Shown here one piece after another: positions 18,166 to 29,637 of a stretch of 64,000 nt of DNA. Made by a program: the position numbers and the translations under genes. The notes under the pieces were generated by a model, which did not search any database, was not told the origin of the DNA, and worked only from the letters and a program-made list of their open reading frames with translations. Source of the DNA: Cyanosarcina radialis HA8281-LM2 (GTDB lineage Bacteria; Cyanobacteriota; Cyanobacteriia; Cyanobacteriales; CCAP-1448). The stretch covers positions 124,001-188,000 of the forward strand of contig JAHHHA010000002.1 of the NCBI GenBank assembly GCA_019359615.1. Direction: 5' to 3'. The first letter of the stretch is position 1, and each line of letters opens with the position of its first letter.

Positions 18166-19332
18166 TTATTGCTGTTGGGTTTGTGCTGCTGGAACTACCG
18201 TAAACACTCCCGGACTGCTGGTAGTCGTCCCCGCTGGAGTGGTGATGGTAATCGGTCCGGTTGTCGCTCCTTGGGGTACAGTCACGGTTAGGAGGGTGGG
18301 AGTCTCAGATTGAATTTGAGCTTTGACCCCATTGAAAAATACGCTGGAATTATTAAAGTTGAAACCAGCGATAAAAACGGTTGTTCCTGGAGAACCGCTA
18401 GTGGGCGCGACGCTGCCAAAAACCGGCCCTGCGGGTAACTGCACGGGCGAGATAGCAACGTCAATAAAGCCCCCATTCGGGACGTTGGGAACTGTATTAA
18501 TCCTGCCAGTGTTGGGAAATACCGATGTTGCCGCTCCGGTGGTGAGGTTAATACAATACAAAGTAGTGTCAGAAACTGCGACTGCGGCGTTCGCGCCTTG
18601 AGGGGTAGAAAAAATGTCTAACCCCGCATTGGGAGCCGCATTAAAGTTTAAGGAACCTACGGTGACATTAACCCCATTAGCAGTCGGATTTTGAATCGTT
18701 AAAACGTCTTTTTCACCGTCAATGTTGTAAAGGACGGTTTGGGGCGCTCCAGCAAAGTTGTTATTATAAGCCCCAGCCGTAACGCTGGGATTGACTCCTT
18801 GATTGCGATCGCCAGGAGCATATGTCAACGTCGTTTGGGCAGTAACCCCACCCGTATCGACGTTAACTGCCAAATTCTGGTCGTTACTGCCGATTAATCG
18901 CAATCGATCGACGCTAGGGTTGAAATCCATTAAAGATTGGAAACCACCATCAAAAGTAGTGGTGAGGATGCTGACTAGTTTGGCTCCTCCCATAACTGGA
19001 TCGATGATGTAGATTTGGTCTGTATCAGTCAACCCGTAAAGTCTGCCGTCTGCCGGCCGAAAATCAATCCCAATGAAATTGCCACCATTAATGCCATTAT
19101 TTATCCGCCGAGGGTTAACAAACCCAACTGAAGGGTTGTAGGTATATAAAGTATTGTCACTACTTAAAGTGAGGATCGATACATTGTTGGGCAATCCAGG
19201 ACAAGACAGCCTGGGGGATAGAGTTTGACTGAAAGTAGGGCTGATACTGGCAAAAAGACTACAAAGACTGCCCGCGCCAACCACTGTCAGAGTAGCTAGT
19301 TTTTTGGCAATCGCCTTTGATAAAATTCTCAT
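18166..19332 (-). CDS. Secreted DUF4394 protein with C-terminal IPT/TIG domain
   Basis: The 388-residue protein has a signal peptide (about 1-35, ending TFSQ). A beta-propeller-like DUF4394 region follows (about 48-290), with repeated motifs such as LSSDNTLYTYNP, IGIDFRPADGRLYGLT and DRLRLIGSNDQNL. An IPT/TIG domain comes next (about 302-380, GSVAPTSGSPGTTVFIAGFNF) and the end is Gln-rich. It should be extracytoplasmic. DUF4394 proteins have no established function; the TIG domain suggests binding or adhesion. Confidence 0.88.
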   Translation of the reverse strand: MRILSKAIAKKLATLTVVGAGSLCSLFASISPTFSQTLSPRLSCPGLPNNVSILTLSSDNTLYTYNPSVGFVNPRRINNGINGGNFIGIDFRPADGRLYGLTDTDQIYIIDPVMGGAKLVSILTTTFDGGFQSLMDFNPSVDRLRLIGSNDQNLAVNVDTGGVTAQTTLTYAPGDRNQGVNPSVTAGAYNNNFAGAPQTVLYNIDGEKDVLTIQNPTANGVNVTVGSLNFNAAPNAGLDIFSTPQGANAAVAVSDTTLYCINLTTGAATSVFPNTGRINTVPNVPNGGFIDVAISPVQLPAGPVFGSVAPTSGSPGTTVFIAGFNFNNSSVFFNGVKAQIQSETPTLLTVTVPQGATTGPITITTPAGTTTSSPGVFTVVPAAQTQQQ

Positions 19333-19724
19333 GAAAACTATCTCCTGAAATAATTTCGATCTCTACATCCAAATAGCTAAATAGCAAAATAATGAGTTAG
19401 ATGCAGGCTCGTTTTCAGCTATAGTTTTTATTAGTTAATTACTCATTTTCCAGTTCGATCGATGTTCGATATTTGGTCATTTTTTATTCGTTTTTTGTTC
19501 AAAATAATTTTGATTTCTCTACGGACGCAAAGCTGTTCCTAACCTTGCTGAAGGATTGCGCCCCTACTGCCAAACTTGTGTAAATACGGGAGATCTCGCG
19601 TTTCTATATTCGGAACTCCTTCAAGCTGAGCGTAGCCGAAGCTTGAACTCCTCAACTCCTAAACTTTTGCATTCTCGCTCTAACAATTGCTAGCTTAGAA
19701 AAAAACCACCAAGCAGAGACTGCT
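19333..19724. repeat. Intergenic region with palindrome nested in STRR
   Basis: No gene is seen in this gap between divergent genes. A 28-nt palindromic element with arms TTCAAGCT and AGCTTGAA is at 19620-19647, set inside an AACTCCT-type repeat. The identical element is at 25788-25815. Confidence 0.7.
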
Positions 19725-21119
19725 ATGAAACTGCCCGACGGTCCCAAAACACCTCCACTGCTACAGACAATCCAATGGATTCTTAACCCCTTAGAAACCA
19801 TGGAACGCAGTGCCGAAAAATATGGGGATGTGTTTACGCTGCCAGTAGGTTTGAACTTTAGACCGCTAGTGTTTGTCAGCCATCCCCAGGCGATGCAGGA
19901 AGTTTTAGACTCCAAGCAATTCGAGGCCCCTGGCGAACTCAACGCTATCTTTACCCCTTTGCTAGGACAGCAATCTTTGATTTCCCTAAGCGGCGATCGC
20001 CATCGGCGGGAACGCCAGTTACTCTTACCACCATTTCACGGCGAACGAATGCGGGCTTATGGAAAGATCGTCTGCGATCTGGCCCGACAAGTAATGAATG
20101 AAGCTGCCTCTACCTACGGCGATCGATCTTTTTCCATGCGATCGCAGATGCAAAAGATCTCGCTGGCAGTAATTTTAAAAGCTGTATTTGGCATCAATGA
20201 AGGGCAGCGCTACCAGCAATTGGAAAAACTCTTAACTGAGATCTTGGATTTAACTGGTTCTCCAGTTCGCGCCAGTTTGCTATTTTTCCCTTGGATGCAA
20301 AAAGATTTGGGGGCGTGGAGTCCTTGGGGGAGTTTTTTGCACAAAGAACGGCTGATAAACGAACTGATTTACAGCGAGATTCGAGAACGTCGAGAGAATC
20401 TCGATCCATCTCGTACCGATATTCTCAGCTTGTTGCTGTCAGCCCGCGACGATCGAGGTGAAGGGCTAACCGATGTCGAATTGCGCGATGAGTTAATGAC
20501 GTTGTTGGTTGCAGGACATGAAACTACAGCTTCAGGCTTAGCCTGGGCATTTTACTGGATTCACAAGCTGCCAGAAGTGCGGCAAAAATTGATGGCGGAA
20601 CTAGATAGTTTGGGCGAGGCTTCAGGCGACGGTGCCATCATGAAATTGCCCTATCTCAACGCTGTCTGCTGCGAAACCCTGCGAATTTATCCGGTAGGGA
20701 TGATAACTTTTCCGCGAGTGCCGAAAGTTCCAGTCAATCTGATGGATTACCAGATCGAGCCAGGAGCGATCGTCTTGGGTAGTATTTATCTCACCCACCA
20801 TCGATCGGATTTATATCCCGAACCGAGCCGTTTTCGTCCGGAACGCTTTCTGGAAAGGCAGTTTTCTGCTTATGAATACTTGCCCTTTGGTGGCGGCAGT
20901 CGCCGCTGTATTGGCATGGCGTTCGCCCAGTTTGAAATGAAATTAGTCCTGGCAACGATTTTGTCCGAGTGGGAATTAGGGCTAGCTGATGCTCGTCCCG
21001 TGCGTCCGGCGCGTCGCGGACTCACCCTCTCGCCCGCTGGCGGGGTGAAAATGGCAATTAAAGGTCGGCGTTCTCCCCACTCTGCCGCCGCTGCAACCGA
21101 TTCTTTAGCGGCGATCTAG
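19725..21119 (+). CDS. Cytochrome P450, CYP110-like
   Basis: A 464-residue P450 with the heme-thiolate loop FGGGSRRCIG (C395), the I-helix oxygen-activation motif AGHETT (263-268) and the ExxR pair ETLR (E317, R320). The soluble N-terminus MKLPDGPKTPPLLQ resembles CYP110, a common cyanobacterial family whose members oxidise fatty acids, alkanes or terpenes. The substrate here is unknown and no terpene synthase or ferredoxin partner is adjacent. The start ATG 19725 matches the family. Confidence 0.92.
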   Translation: MKLPDGPKTPPLLQTIQWILNPLETMERSAEKYGDVFTLPVGLNFRPLVFVSHPQAMQEVLDSKQFEAPGELNAIFTPLLGQQSLISLSGDRHRRERQLLLPPFHGERMRAYGKIVCDLARQVMNEAASTYGDRSFSMRSQMQKISLAVILKAVFGINEGQRYQQLEKLLTEILDLTGSPVRASLLFFPWMQKDLGAWSPWGSFLHKERLINELIYSEIRERRENLDPSRTDILSLLLSARDDRGEGLTDVELRDELMTLLVAGHETTASGLAWAFYWIHKLPEVRQKLMAELDSLGEASGDGAIMKLPYLNAVCCETLRIYPVGMITFPRVPKVPVNLMDYQIEPGAIVLGSIYLTHHRSDLYPEPSRFRPERFLERQFSAYEYLPFGGGSRRCIGMAFAQFEMKLVLATILSEWELGLADARPVRPARRGLTLSPAGGVKMAIKGRRSPHSAAAATDSLAAI

Positions 21120-21171
21120 GGGGATTTAGACGCGATCGCTCTGGTAGCAGTTATTATTTTCCCTGACTTAT

Positions 21172-21232
21172 AGGATAGCCCTCTGGGCTGTCCTCTGAGA
21201 GCGGGCAGGCAAGATGCCTATCCCACAAGAAG
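21172..21232. repeat. AGCCC...GGGCT and GGCAGG-type dispersed repeats
   Basis: A GGATAGCCCTCTGGGCTGTCC palindrome is followed by GGGCAGGCAAGATGCCTATCCCACAAG. Both are variants of the repeat family at 18117, 33650-33766, 36155-36212 and 39885-39918. Confidence 0.7.
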
Positions 21233-21351
21233 GCAGGCGCATCTTCCTTTTCTCTTTGTAAAGATTTGTAAAACTAGTTGTCACATTCAGAAATTGCCAA
21301 GGATTATTTTGTAGAGCTAAAATAGGAAATATATGTTATCAGGGGGAGTTT

Positions 21352-21690
21352 ATGTTATCTAAACAGATATTATTTTTAGCTACCTCAGCGATCGTCGCTA
21401 GTGCGGTAGGGTTTTTACCATCTGCTGCTCTAGCTGGTGATTTCGGCTTAGGTACTTCTCCCACTGTCGATGCTAACACCGACACCACGAACCAACAAAC
21501 CGATACTCCTAGCACCGATAACACCCAAGATCGGTCGGAAAATACTGAGGTCAACGCCGAAGATACCGACGATGTGGTAACTAGAGGCAGCCGCTCTCGG
21601 AACCGCTCTAATCCAGGTAATACAGTGCGTCGCCCTCCAGGTAGTACCCCAGTAGATCAAGCTCGCGGTTTCCGGTTCAGATTTTTCTAA
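21352..21690 (+). CDS. Small secreted Thr/Asp-rich protein
   Basis: A GGGGGAG Shine-Dalgarno precedes ATG 21352. The 112-residue product has a clear signal peptide (hydrophobic 6-28, ending AALA). A Thr, Asp and Asn-rich linker follows (DANTDTTNQQTDTP) and a basic, Arg-rich C-terminus ends RFRFRFF. No domain is recognised. It is probably extracytoplasmic; the disordered composition is seen directly. Confidence 0.7.
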   Translation: MLSKQILFLATSAIVASAVGFLPSAALAGDFGLGTSPTVDANTDTTNQQTDTPSTDNTQDRSENTEVNAEDTDDVVTRGSRSRNRSNPGNTVRRPPGSTPVDQARGFRFRFF

Positions 21691-21966
21691 GTAACAGAAG
21701 TTGCTGAGAAGGTTTTGTTTGACTGGCGATTGAGTCAGAAAATCGCTGAGAGACTTATATTGCCTACCATTGACTGACAAGGGGAAAAAGAAACATCTAA
21801 ACCTGGATGCAGAAGAAGAGTTTCAGGATTAGATTTCTGTCGCGAGAAGATGTAATTTAAGTACGTAACAGCTTGCCTTTTCATCATCGCGTGAATCCAG
21901 GGTTGTTTGCCAAATGTTTATCCCCTCAGAACTTTGACTGCCGCGTGACGGCAGTAGGCAGTTAAA

Positions 21967-23856
21967 ATGGTGGGAAGAATTCTAGACGGACGTTATCGAG
22001 TTGTCCAGCCTTTAGGGCAGGGAGGATTTGCCAAGACTTACATCGCCCAAGATCTGCGAGTAATGAATCGGCAAGTAGTAGTCAAGCAATTAAAACCCAG
22101 TACCAATAACCCCGATGTCTTGCGAGAAGCACAAATGCTATTCATGCAAGAAGCTGAGGTATTGGCCAAGTTAGGCAGAGAACATCCTCAAATTCCCGAC
22201 TTGCTAGCTTATTTTGAGGAAAATCAAGAATTTTATTTAGTGCAGGAATTCGTTGAAGGTACGACCTTTAGCGAACAGATTTCTGCTGGCAACCAAATGA
22301 CAGAAGCACGAGTTTTAGAAATGATAACAGAAGTGCTTCTAATCTTAAAATTCGTACATCAAAATAACGTCATTCACCGCGACATTAAACCTAGCAATTT
22401 AATGAGGCGCGATCGAGATGGCAAGATGATTTTGATCGATTTTGGCGCGGTGAAGCAAGTTCAAGCCTTAGCACTAAATACTGGCGGACAAACGACTTTT
22501 ACGCGGGTGATTGGTTCGCCAGGTTATATGGCGAGAGAACAACTAGCAGGAATACCGCGATTTAGCAGCGACATCTACGCTTTAGGCATGACGGCAATTC
22601 AAGCCTTAACTGGGGTATATCCAGATCATTTACCCATAGATAACCAAAGTGGCGAAATCGATTGGCAGCGACGCGCCCAAGTCAGTAAAAAGCTAGCAGA
22701 TATTATCGATAAGATGGTGCGATCGCATTTTTTAGATCGCTACCAAACTGTCGATGAAGTCCTCAAAGATATAGAAAAATTATTGCAGCCAGAGCCAAAA
22801 CCTTGGTGGCAACAAGGGCTGAGTTTTGTCAAGCAAAGGTATCTGGTAGCAATTCCAGTAGTGCTGGCAGTTTTTGGGTTAGGGATCTTAGCGCCCATGT
22901 TCTTCTCCTCACCCACTAAAAATCCCGTAGGAGTGTTGCCCAGCGATAGCGCCAGCGAATTACAGAAGAAAGGCGATCGATTAATTGAATTGAAGCGGTA
23001 CGATGAAGCCCTGACAGAATTTCAGAAAGCTTTAGAAATCGATATTAAATCTTTGCCAGCTTGGAATGGTAAAGGAAAGGCGCTCTATAATTTGTCTAGA
23101 TACCAAGACTCGATCGAGGCTTTCGATAAAGCTATGGCGATCGACCCCAGATCTTTTGACGCTTGGTATGGTAAAGGTCTAGCCTGGTACCAACTAGGGG
23201 CAACTCGCTCCTCATCGAATAACGATTCAGAAGCTAACTTAGAAGCCAATAAAGCGTTTGAAAAAGCAGTAGAAATTCAACCGCAATCTGCTGAGGCTTT
23301 AACTTACTACGCCTCTACTCTGATATTGTTAGGACGCTATGACAGAGCGGTAGCGATCTCGGAACGCGCCCTCAAAATTAACCCCAATGTCCCTGAAAGC
23401 TGGTTTTACCAAGGCAGAGCTTTAGTAGAATTGCAACGTTACCCCGATGCTATTACTGCCTTCGATCGAGCGATCGCCATTAATTCTAACTTAGCTGAAG
23501 CTTGGGCGGGAAAAGGCTTGGCCCTCAATGGCTTGAAACAGTATCGAGCCGCGCTGCGCTCTTTCGATCGAGCGCTCGAAATTAGATCGGGGTTACTGGA
23601 GGCTTTATTGGGCAAAGGCAAAGCTTTACAACAATTATCGCGCGATCGAGAAGCCCTAGCAGCCTTTATGGATGCCACGAATGCGTTTCCCGACAACGCC
23701 GAAAGCTGGAACCTCAAAGGCGAAGTGCTATTTAAGTTGCAGCGATATGAGGAGGCACAAGAGTCATTTAACGAAGCCCTCAGAATCGAGCCAGACTTTC
23801 TGAAAGCCAAACAGAACCTAGATTTAGTCCAACAAAAACTCAACTCTACTCAGTAG
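21967..23856 (+). CDS. Membrane Ser/Thr protein kinase with TPR repeats
   Basis: The N-terminal kinase domain (about 8-275) has a Gly-rich loop LGQGGFAKTY, VVKQL, the catalytic HRDIKPSNLM and DFG in IDFGAVKQV. The usual APE motif reads ARE in GYMAREQ. One membrane helix lies near 293-315. The C-terminal half (about 328-625) is a series of TPRs such as AWNGKGKALYNLSRYQDSIEAFDKA. The kinase is predicted to be cytoplasmic with TPRs across the membrane. Substrates are unknown. It precedes pyrG by about 170 repeat-rich nt, and another kinase follows pyrG. Confidence 0.93.
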   Translation: MVGRILDGRYRVVQPLGQGGFAKTYIAQDLRVMNRQVVVKQLKPSTNNPDVLREAQMLFMQEAEVLAKLGREHPQIPDLLAYFEENQEFYLVQEFVEGTTFSEQISAGNQMTEARVLEMITEVLLILKFVHQNNVIHRDIKPSNLMRRDRDGKMILIDFGAVKQVQALALNTGGQTTFTRVIGSPGYMAREQLAGIPRFSSDIYALGMTAIQALTGVYPDHLPIDNQSGEIDWQRRAQVSKKLADIIDKMVRSHFLDRYQTVDEVLKDIEKLLQPEPKPWWQQGLSFVKQRYLVAIPVVLAVFGLGILAPMFFSSPTKNPVGVLPSDSASELQKKGDRLIELKRYDEALTEFQKALEIDIKSLPAWNGKGKALYNLSRYQDSIEAFDKAMAIDPRSFDAWYGKGLAWYQLGATRSSSNNDSEANLEANKAFEKAVEIQPQSAEALTYYASTLILLGRYDRAVAISERALKINPNVPESWFYQGRALVELQRYPDAITAFDRAIAINSNLAEAWAGKGLALNGLKQYRAALRSFDRALEIRSGLLEALLGKGKALQQLSRDREALAAFMDATNAFPDNAESWNLKGEVLFKLQRYEEAQESFNEALRIEPDFLKAKQNLDLVQQKLNSTQ

Positions 23857-23962
23857 GGAGAGGGCGAGGAGGGCGAGAGGGCGATGGGGAGAGAATTTTT
23901 AACTCAACACTCAACACTCAACACTTCACACTTCCAAAACTTCTAAACTCCTGAACTCCTGA

Positions 23963-25750
<1,788 letters not shown>

Positions 25751-25787
25751 ACGTCTCTACCCCTGAACTTCTGAACTCCTCAACTCC

Positions 25788-25815
25788 TTCAAGCTGAGCG
25801 TAGCCGAAGCTTGAA
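25788..25815. repeat. 28-nt palindromic element nested in STRR, copy 2
   Basis: Arms TTCAAGCT (25788-25795) and AGCTTGAA (25808-25815) match the element at 19620-19647 exactly, again bordered by AACTCCT and ACTCCTG repeats. A related GGCTTCGGCAGGCTCAGCC copy is near 53249. Confidence 0.8.
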
Positions 25816-25901
25816 CTCCTGAACTCCTGCCTTATACTATTCTTGGCAAAATGGGCAGAATAGATCCTAAGATTTGATTAAATCGACTCTCTCCACCGCT
25901 G

Positions 25902-27740
25902 ATGAGCTATTGTCTCAATCCTGACTGCGAAAGACCGCAAAACCCGCCTGATACTAAATTTTGCCAAAGTTGCGGTCAAGCGATCGCCCTGTTACGGGGT
26001 CGCTTTCGGATCGTGCGTCCTCTAGGGCAAGGAGGATTTGGGAAAACTTATTTAGCCGAAGATGTTGACAGGCGTAATGCTGCCTGCGTCGTCAAGCAAT
26101 TCGCCCCAGCGCCAGAACTGCGAAGCAACCCTCAAATTCTGGAAAAAGCCACCGAACTATTTAACCAAGAAGCCGAACGGCTGCTGCAACTAGAAGAACA
26201 CCCCCAAATTCCCACTCTTTTAGCTTACTTTGAGGAAAACGCTTGTTTGTACTTGGTACAGCAATTTATTAAAGGACAAACTTTAAAAGAGGAATTAGAG
26301 CTAGAGGGAACTTTCACAGAATCTAAAATTCGCGAATTACTCAAGGACTTATTGCCAGTTCTCCAATTTATCCACGACCATAACGTTATTCACCGCGATA
26401 TTAAGCTAGAAAATATCATTCGCCGTCAAACTGATGGCAAATTAGTATTAATTGACTTTGGAGTTGCTAGAAAGGGAACTGGTAATATAGCCACCCAAGC
26501 CGGGACTACCGTAGGTACGCCAGGATATGCCCCTTTGGAACAACTGCGAGGGAAAACATATCCAGCAAGTGACTTATACAGTTTAGCGGTTACTTGTATT
26601 ATTTTACTAACTGGTTGGTTGCCAGAAGATGATGGAACAAATCCTCTTTATGACGATTTAGAAGGTCGTTGGTTGTGGCGTTCTCAACTGCCTCCAGGTA
26701 ACGATATTAGCTGGCAATTAGAACAAATTTTAGATAGATTGCTGTCAAATTTGGTCAAAGAACGCTATCAATCGGCTGAAGAAGTGCTGGCGGCTTTAAA
26801 CTCTCAAGCAATTCCTAAGCCAGCTAGCCCACCGACAATGGCGCAGCTTGCAGGAGAGGCAAGGATAGCAAATCCACCCATCAGACCGACTGCTCCGATC
26901 TTCATCATCGAACACTTTGATTTTGAAGTCATAACCTTAAAGATCGGATATAAATCTGTAGGATCTGGCACGAAAGGATTCGTTAAAAAGTTCATTAGAG
27001 TTGCCGAAGCCGAGTTTTTTACCGAAGAGTTAAATGACGAAGTAAATTTAGAAATGGTATCGCTGCCTCGCGGTACTTTTACGATGGGTTCTCCACCTAC
27101 TGAAGTTGGGCGAACTAAGTTTGAACTTCCCCAACATCAAGTTAATATCTCGCCTTTATTTTTAAGTAAGTACCCGATTACTCAAGCTCAGTGGCAGGCT
27201 GTAATGGGTAACAATCCATCTCGGTTTAAAGGTTCAAAGCGGCCGGTAGAAAGTATTTCTTGGTATAAAGCTCAGGAATTTTGTCAAAAACTCTCTCAAA
27301 AAACTGGCAAAAATTATCGATTGCCCAGCGAGGCTGAGTGGGAATATGCCGCTCGTGCGGAAACCACAACGCCTTTTAGCTTAGGGGAAGTAATTACTAC
27401 AGAATTTGCTAATTTTAATGGCACGCAGAGTTCTACTCTAAGCCCACCAGGAATATATCGTCAGGAGACAACAGACGTAGGTAGTTTTCGTGCTAATCCT
27501 TTTGGCTTATACGATATGCACGGGCTAGTCTGGGAATGGTGCGGCGATACTTGGCATGACAATTACAACAATGCCCCAACCGATGGTAGCACCTGGTTGT
27601 ATGGTGGAAATCTGACATTTCGCCCCTTACGCGGTGGTTCTTGGAACGACGACGCGGCTTGCTGTCGCAGCGCCCATCGTCTCAAACTCGACTTGGGTAC
27701 AAAGCTGGGGATCATCGGTTTTCGAGTAGCCCTATCTTAG
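25902..27740 (+). CDS. Ser/Thr protein kinase fused to FGE-sulfatase-type domain
   Basis: The 612-residue protein has three parts. First, a zinc ribbon with C4, C9, C21 and C24. Second, a kinase domain (about 32-300) with LGQGGFGKTY, HRDIKLENII and IDFGVARKG. Third, a formylglycine-generating-enzyme/SUMF1-type domain (about 385-612) with LPRGTFTMGSPP, YPITQAQWQAVMGNNPS, RLPSEAEWEYAAR, GLVWEWCGD and RGGSWN. The fusion is common in cyanobacteria. Whether the FGE domain is catalytic or only binds a ligand is unknown. It follows pyrG. Confidence 0.93.
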   Translation: MSYCLNPDCERPQNPPDTKFCQSCGQAIALLRGRFRIVRPLGQGGFGKTYLAEDVDRRNAACVVKQFAPAPELRSNPQILEKATELFNQEAERLLQLEEHPQIPTLLAYFEENACLYLVQQFIKGQTLKEELELEGTFTESKIRELLKDLLPVLQFIHDHNVIHRDIKLENIIRRQTDGKLVLIDFGVARKGTGNIATQAGTTVGTPGYAPLEQLRGKTYPASDLYSLAVTCIILLTGWLPEDDGTNPLYDDLEGRWLWRSQLPPGNDISWQLEQILDRLLSNLVKERYQSAEEVLAALNSQAIPKPASPPTMAQLAGEARIANPPIRPTAPIFIIEHFDFEVITLKIGYKSVGSGTKGFVKKFIRVAEAEFFTEELNDEVNLEMVSLPRGTFTMGSPPTEVGRTKFELPQHQVNISPLFLSKYPITQAQWQAVMGNNPSRFKGSKRPVESISWYKAQEFCQKLSQKTGKNYRLPSEAEWEYAARAETTTPFSLGEVITTEFANFNGTQSSTLSPPGIYRQETTDVGSFRANPFGLYDMHGLVWEWCGDTWHDNYNNAPTDGSTWLYGGNLTFRPLRGGSWNDDAACCRSAHRLKLDLGTKLGIIGFRVALS

Positions 27741-27819
27741 AAGTCAGAAGTCAGAAGTCAGAAGTCAGAAGTCAGGAGTTAGTTTTCTCCCCATCACCCC
27801 ATCACCCCATCACCCCTTT
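27741..27819. repeat. STRR arrays AGAAGTC and ATCACCCC
   Basis: Five tandem AGAAGTC-type heptamers run from just after the kinase-FGE stop to about 27779. ATCACCCC octamers repeat at about 27790-27818. Neither is part of a gene. Confidence 0.85.
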
Positions 27820-27959
27820 TTTCTTGGCTCTAAGATAGCTAAACTTTAGTCGATCGCCCATAATATGGATTGATGAAGGTTACACCTAAAAAAAGTGGGT
27901 AACTGGTTATTTCTCTTGTTTGCCCCCGATCGTTGCTATTTAAGGAGGATCGAGCGTCA

Positions 27960-28331
27960 ATGCGACAACTCAATTTTGTGATGATTTTTGTTGTCTGTCT
28001 GGGCTTTGTCATATTTGGCTTAGAAAATACCCAGCCTGTCACCATTACGTTTTTCCATCTCAAAGACGTACAAGCCCCTCTGTGCGTCGAATTAATCTTG
28101 GCCATGGGGATTGGGGCTGTGGCTGCTTGGTTTTTCCATCTTTGGAATAAATGGCAAGTTTTGGTTCAATCTCAAGAAGCGATCGTTCAAAATCAAGAAC
28201 AAGAAGTGCGGATTCAAGAACTAGAGCAAGATGTCGAACGCTACAAAGCAGAAATTCAACAATATCGGCTACCCCCAGCTTCTAGCCCGCGATCGTCGGA
28301 AAAAGATACTATAGAAGTTATGGCTCAGTAA
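27960..28331 (+). CDS. LapA-domain (DUF1049) inner membrane protein
   Basis: ATG 27960 follows an AAGGAGG Shine-Dalgarno and gives 123 residues. Two hydrophobic helices (about 4-20 and 42-62) flank ENTQPVTITFF, a signature of LapA/DUF1049 proteins. A coiled-coil tail (about 65-110, rich in Gln and Glu) follows. In E. coli the LapA-LapB pair regulates lipopolysaccharide synthesis; the role in cyanobacteria is not defined. Confidence 0.85.
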   Translation: MRQLNFVMIFVVCLGFVIFGLENTQPVTITFFHLKDVQAPLCVELILAMGIGAVAAWFFHLWNKWQVLVQSQEAIVQNQEQEVRIQELEQDVERYKAEIQQYRLPPASSPRSSEKDTIEVMAQ

Positions 28332-28515
28332 ATTATTTTCCCCATCGGGACAGGTATGTCGATCGCTCCTCCTCGTTTACCAGTCAAATCAATTCGCAAT
28401 TAACCGTTGACAATTCGCAATTAACTTCCTGTTGAAAAGCAGGATTTGACCTCAAAATTAACAATTGCGAATTGCGAATTACGAATTGACAATTGTTTCA
28501 GTCAGATTAAAATTT

Positions 28516-29376
28516 ATGACAGTTGACTCGACCGAGGATAAATCGGGGTTGCCAAATCTGGAGGTAGCCTCTCTAAAAGATGCGGGGATCGCCCTGTTGA
28601 TCGATTTGGCCCAACAGGGAGAAATCGATCCTTGGGACGTGCAAGTAATTGATGTCATCGATCGCTTTTTAAGTCACCTGGCTTTAAGTGAATCCGCAGC
28701 GCCAGATCGGCGCGAAGCTGGTTTATCTCAGTCGGGACAAGCTTTTGTTTGGGCATCAATGCTAGTGCTACTCAAGGCCAATACCTTAGAAAGAGAACAA
28801 ATCGTCGATCCAGAAGGAGAAACTACTGCTGAAGACGATTTAGAGGCTAACGATTGGGAGTCAGAAGCCTTGCCAGCACGCTTAGAGCGTCATTTGCGGC
28901 GGCGGCCTGCGGTTATACCGTTGCCAAGACGGCCGGTAACTCTGGCTGAGTTAATCGAGCAACTCCAACAGATTGCCGCTACCTGGGAAGAAAAACCTCC
29001 CAGCCCTCCAAAAGTTAAGCGCCCTCGAAATCTTTCGGCTACCGAAGCTGCTCGCACGGTAGAATCTTTAGCTCACCAAGAAGACCTCACCCAAATTGCT
29101 AGAGAACTAGATAACTTTCTTTCAGAGCGCTGGTCTGAATTAGTGGCGGGACAAGAATGGTTGAGTTTAGATCGGTTGCTAGAGTTTTGGGTGAGGGACG
29201 ACGGATCGGAGAAATCGAGTCAAATAGAAGTTCGCGATGCTCATGCGTCGCCGCTAGGGGACCGCGTCGGCGCGTTCTGGGCCCTATTGCTACTGTCGGC
29301 TCAATCTAAAGTAGAGTTGAGCCAGGAGGAATTCTACCAAGATATTAGAATTCGTTGGCTGAATGGGGAACTATGA
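28516..29376 (+). CDS. scpA: Segregation and condensation protein ScpA
   Basis: ScpA is the kleisin that bridges SMC dimers in chromosome condensation. The 286-residue product has the N-terminal kleisin motif IALLIDLAQQGEIDPWDVQVIDV and a C-terminal winged-helix end FWALLLLSAQSKVELSQEEFYQDI. ATG 28516 is chosen; the frame upstream is AATTGCGAATT-type repeat. A segment near 29235-29272 (DAHASPLGDRVG) resembles the GCGTC-CCGCTAGG repeat at about 34996-35015, suggesting an in-frame palindromic insertion before the last domain. Confidence 0.9.
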   Translation: MTVDSTEDKSGLPNLEVASLKDAGIALLIDLAQQGEIDPWDVQVIDVIDRFLSHLALSESAAPDRREAGLSQSGQAFVWASMLVLLKANTLEREQIVDPEGETTAEDDLEANDWESEALPARLERHLRRRPAVIPLPRRPVTLAELIEQLQQIAATWEEKPPSPPKVKRPRNLSATEAARTVESLAHQEDLTQIARELDNFLSERWSELVAGQEWLSLDRLLEFWVRDDGSEKSSQIEVRDAHASPLGDRVGAFWALLLLSAQSKVELSQEEFYQDIRIRWLNGEL

Positions 29377-29637
29377 ATTATGAATTATGAAGGATGAAAG
29401 CGTGCAGCCCCTATGTCTGCCAAACCTCTCTAGCGCGCTCGTCAGTGGTTTGGGTACGGATAGCAGAGGACGGGATGAAAAAATAGGATTCTGGGGATCG
29501 CCCATTAACCGCCAAAATCGGCCAAAATATTCAATGAAGTTGAAGTCCTATTCCGTAAAGAGTGCATGAATTTTAAGCTTCATGCTCTATCCTTCAGTTA
29601 ACAAATTAATAACCTTATAGAAAGCGATCGATTAACT

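Noticed and set aside
27741-27819. Short direct repeats that could suggest a CRISPR array
   Set aside because: Units are 7-8 bp, tandem and without spacers. They belong to the STRR class that also occurs near 9525, 23865, 30820, 37665, 41382, 47977, 52415 and 53416.
29387-29569. 60-residue frame between scpA and the nucleotidyltransferase
   Set aside because: No Shine-Dalgarno or recognisable family; the region carries ATGAATT repeats and a hairpin.
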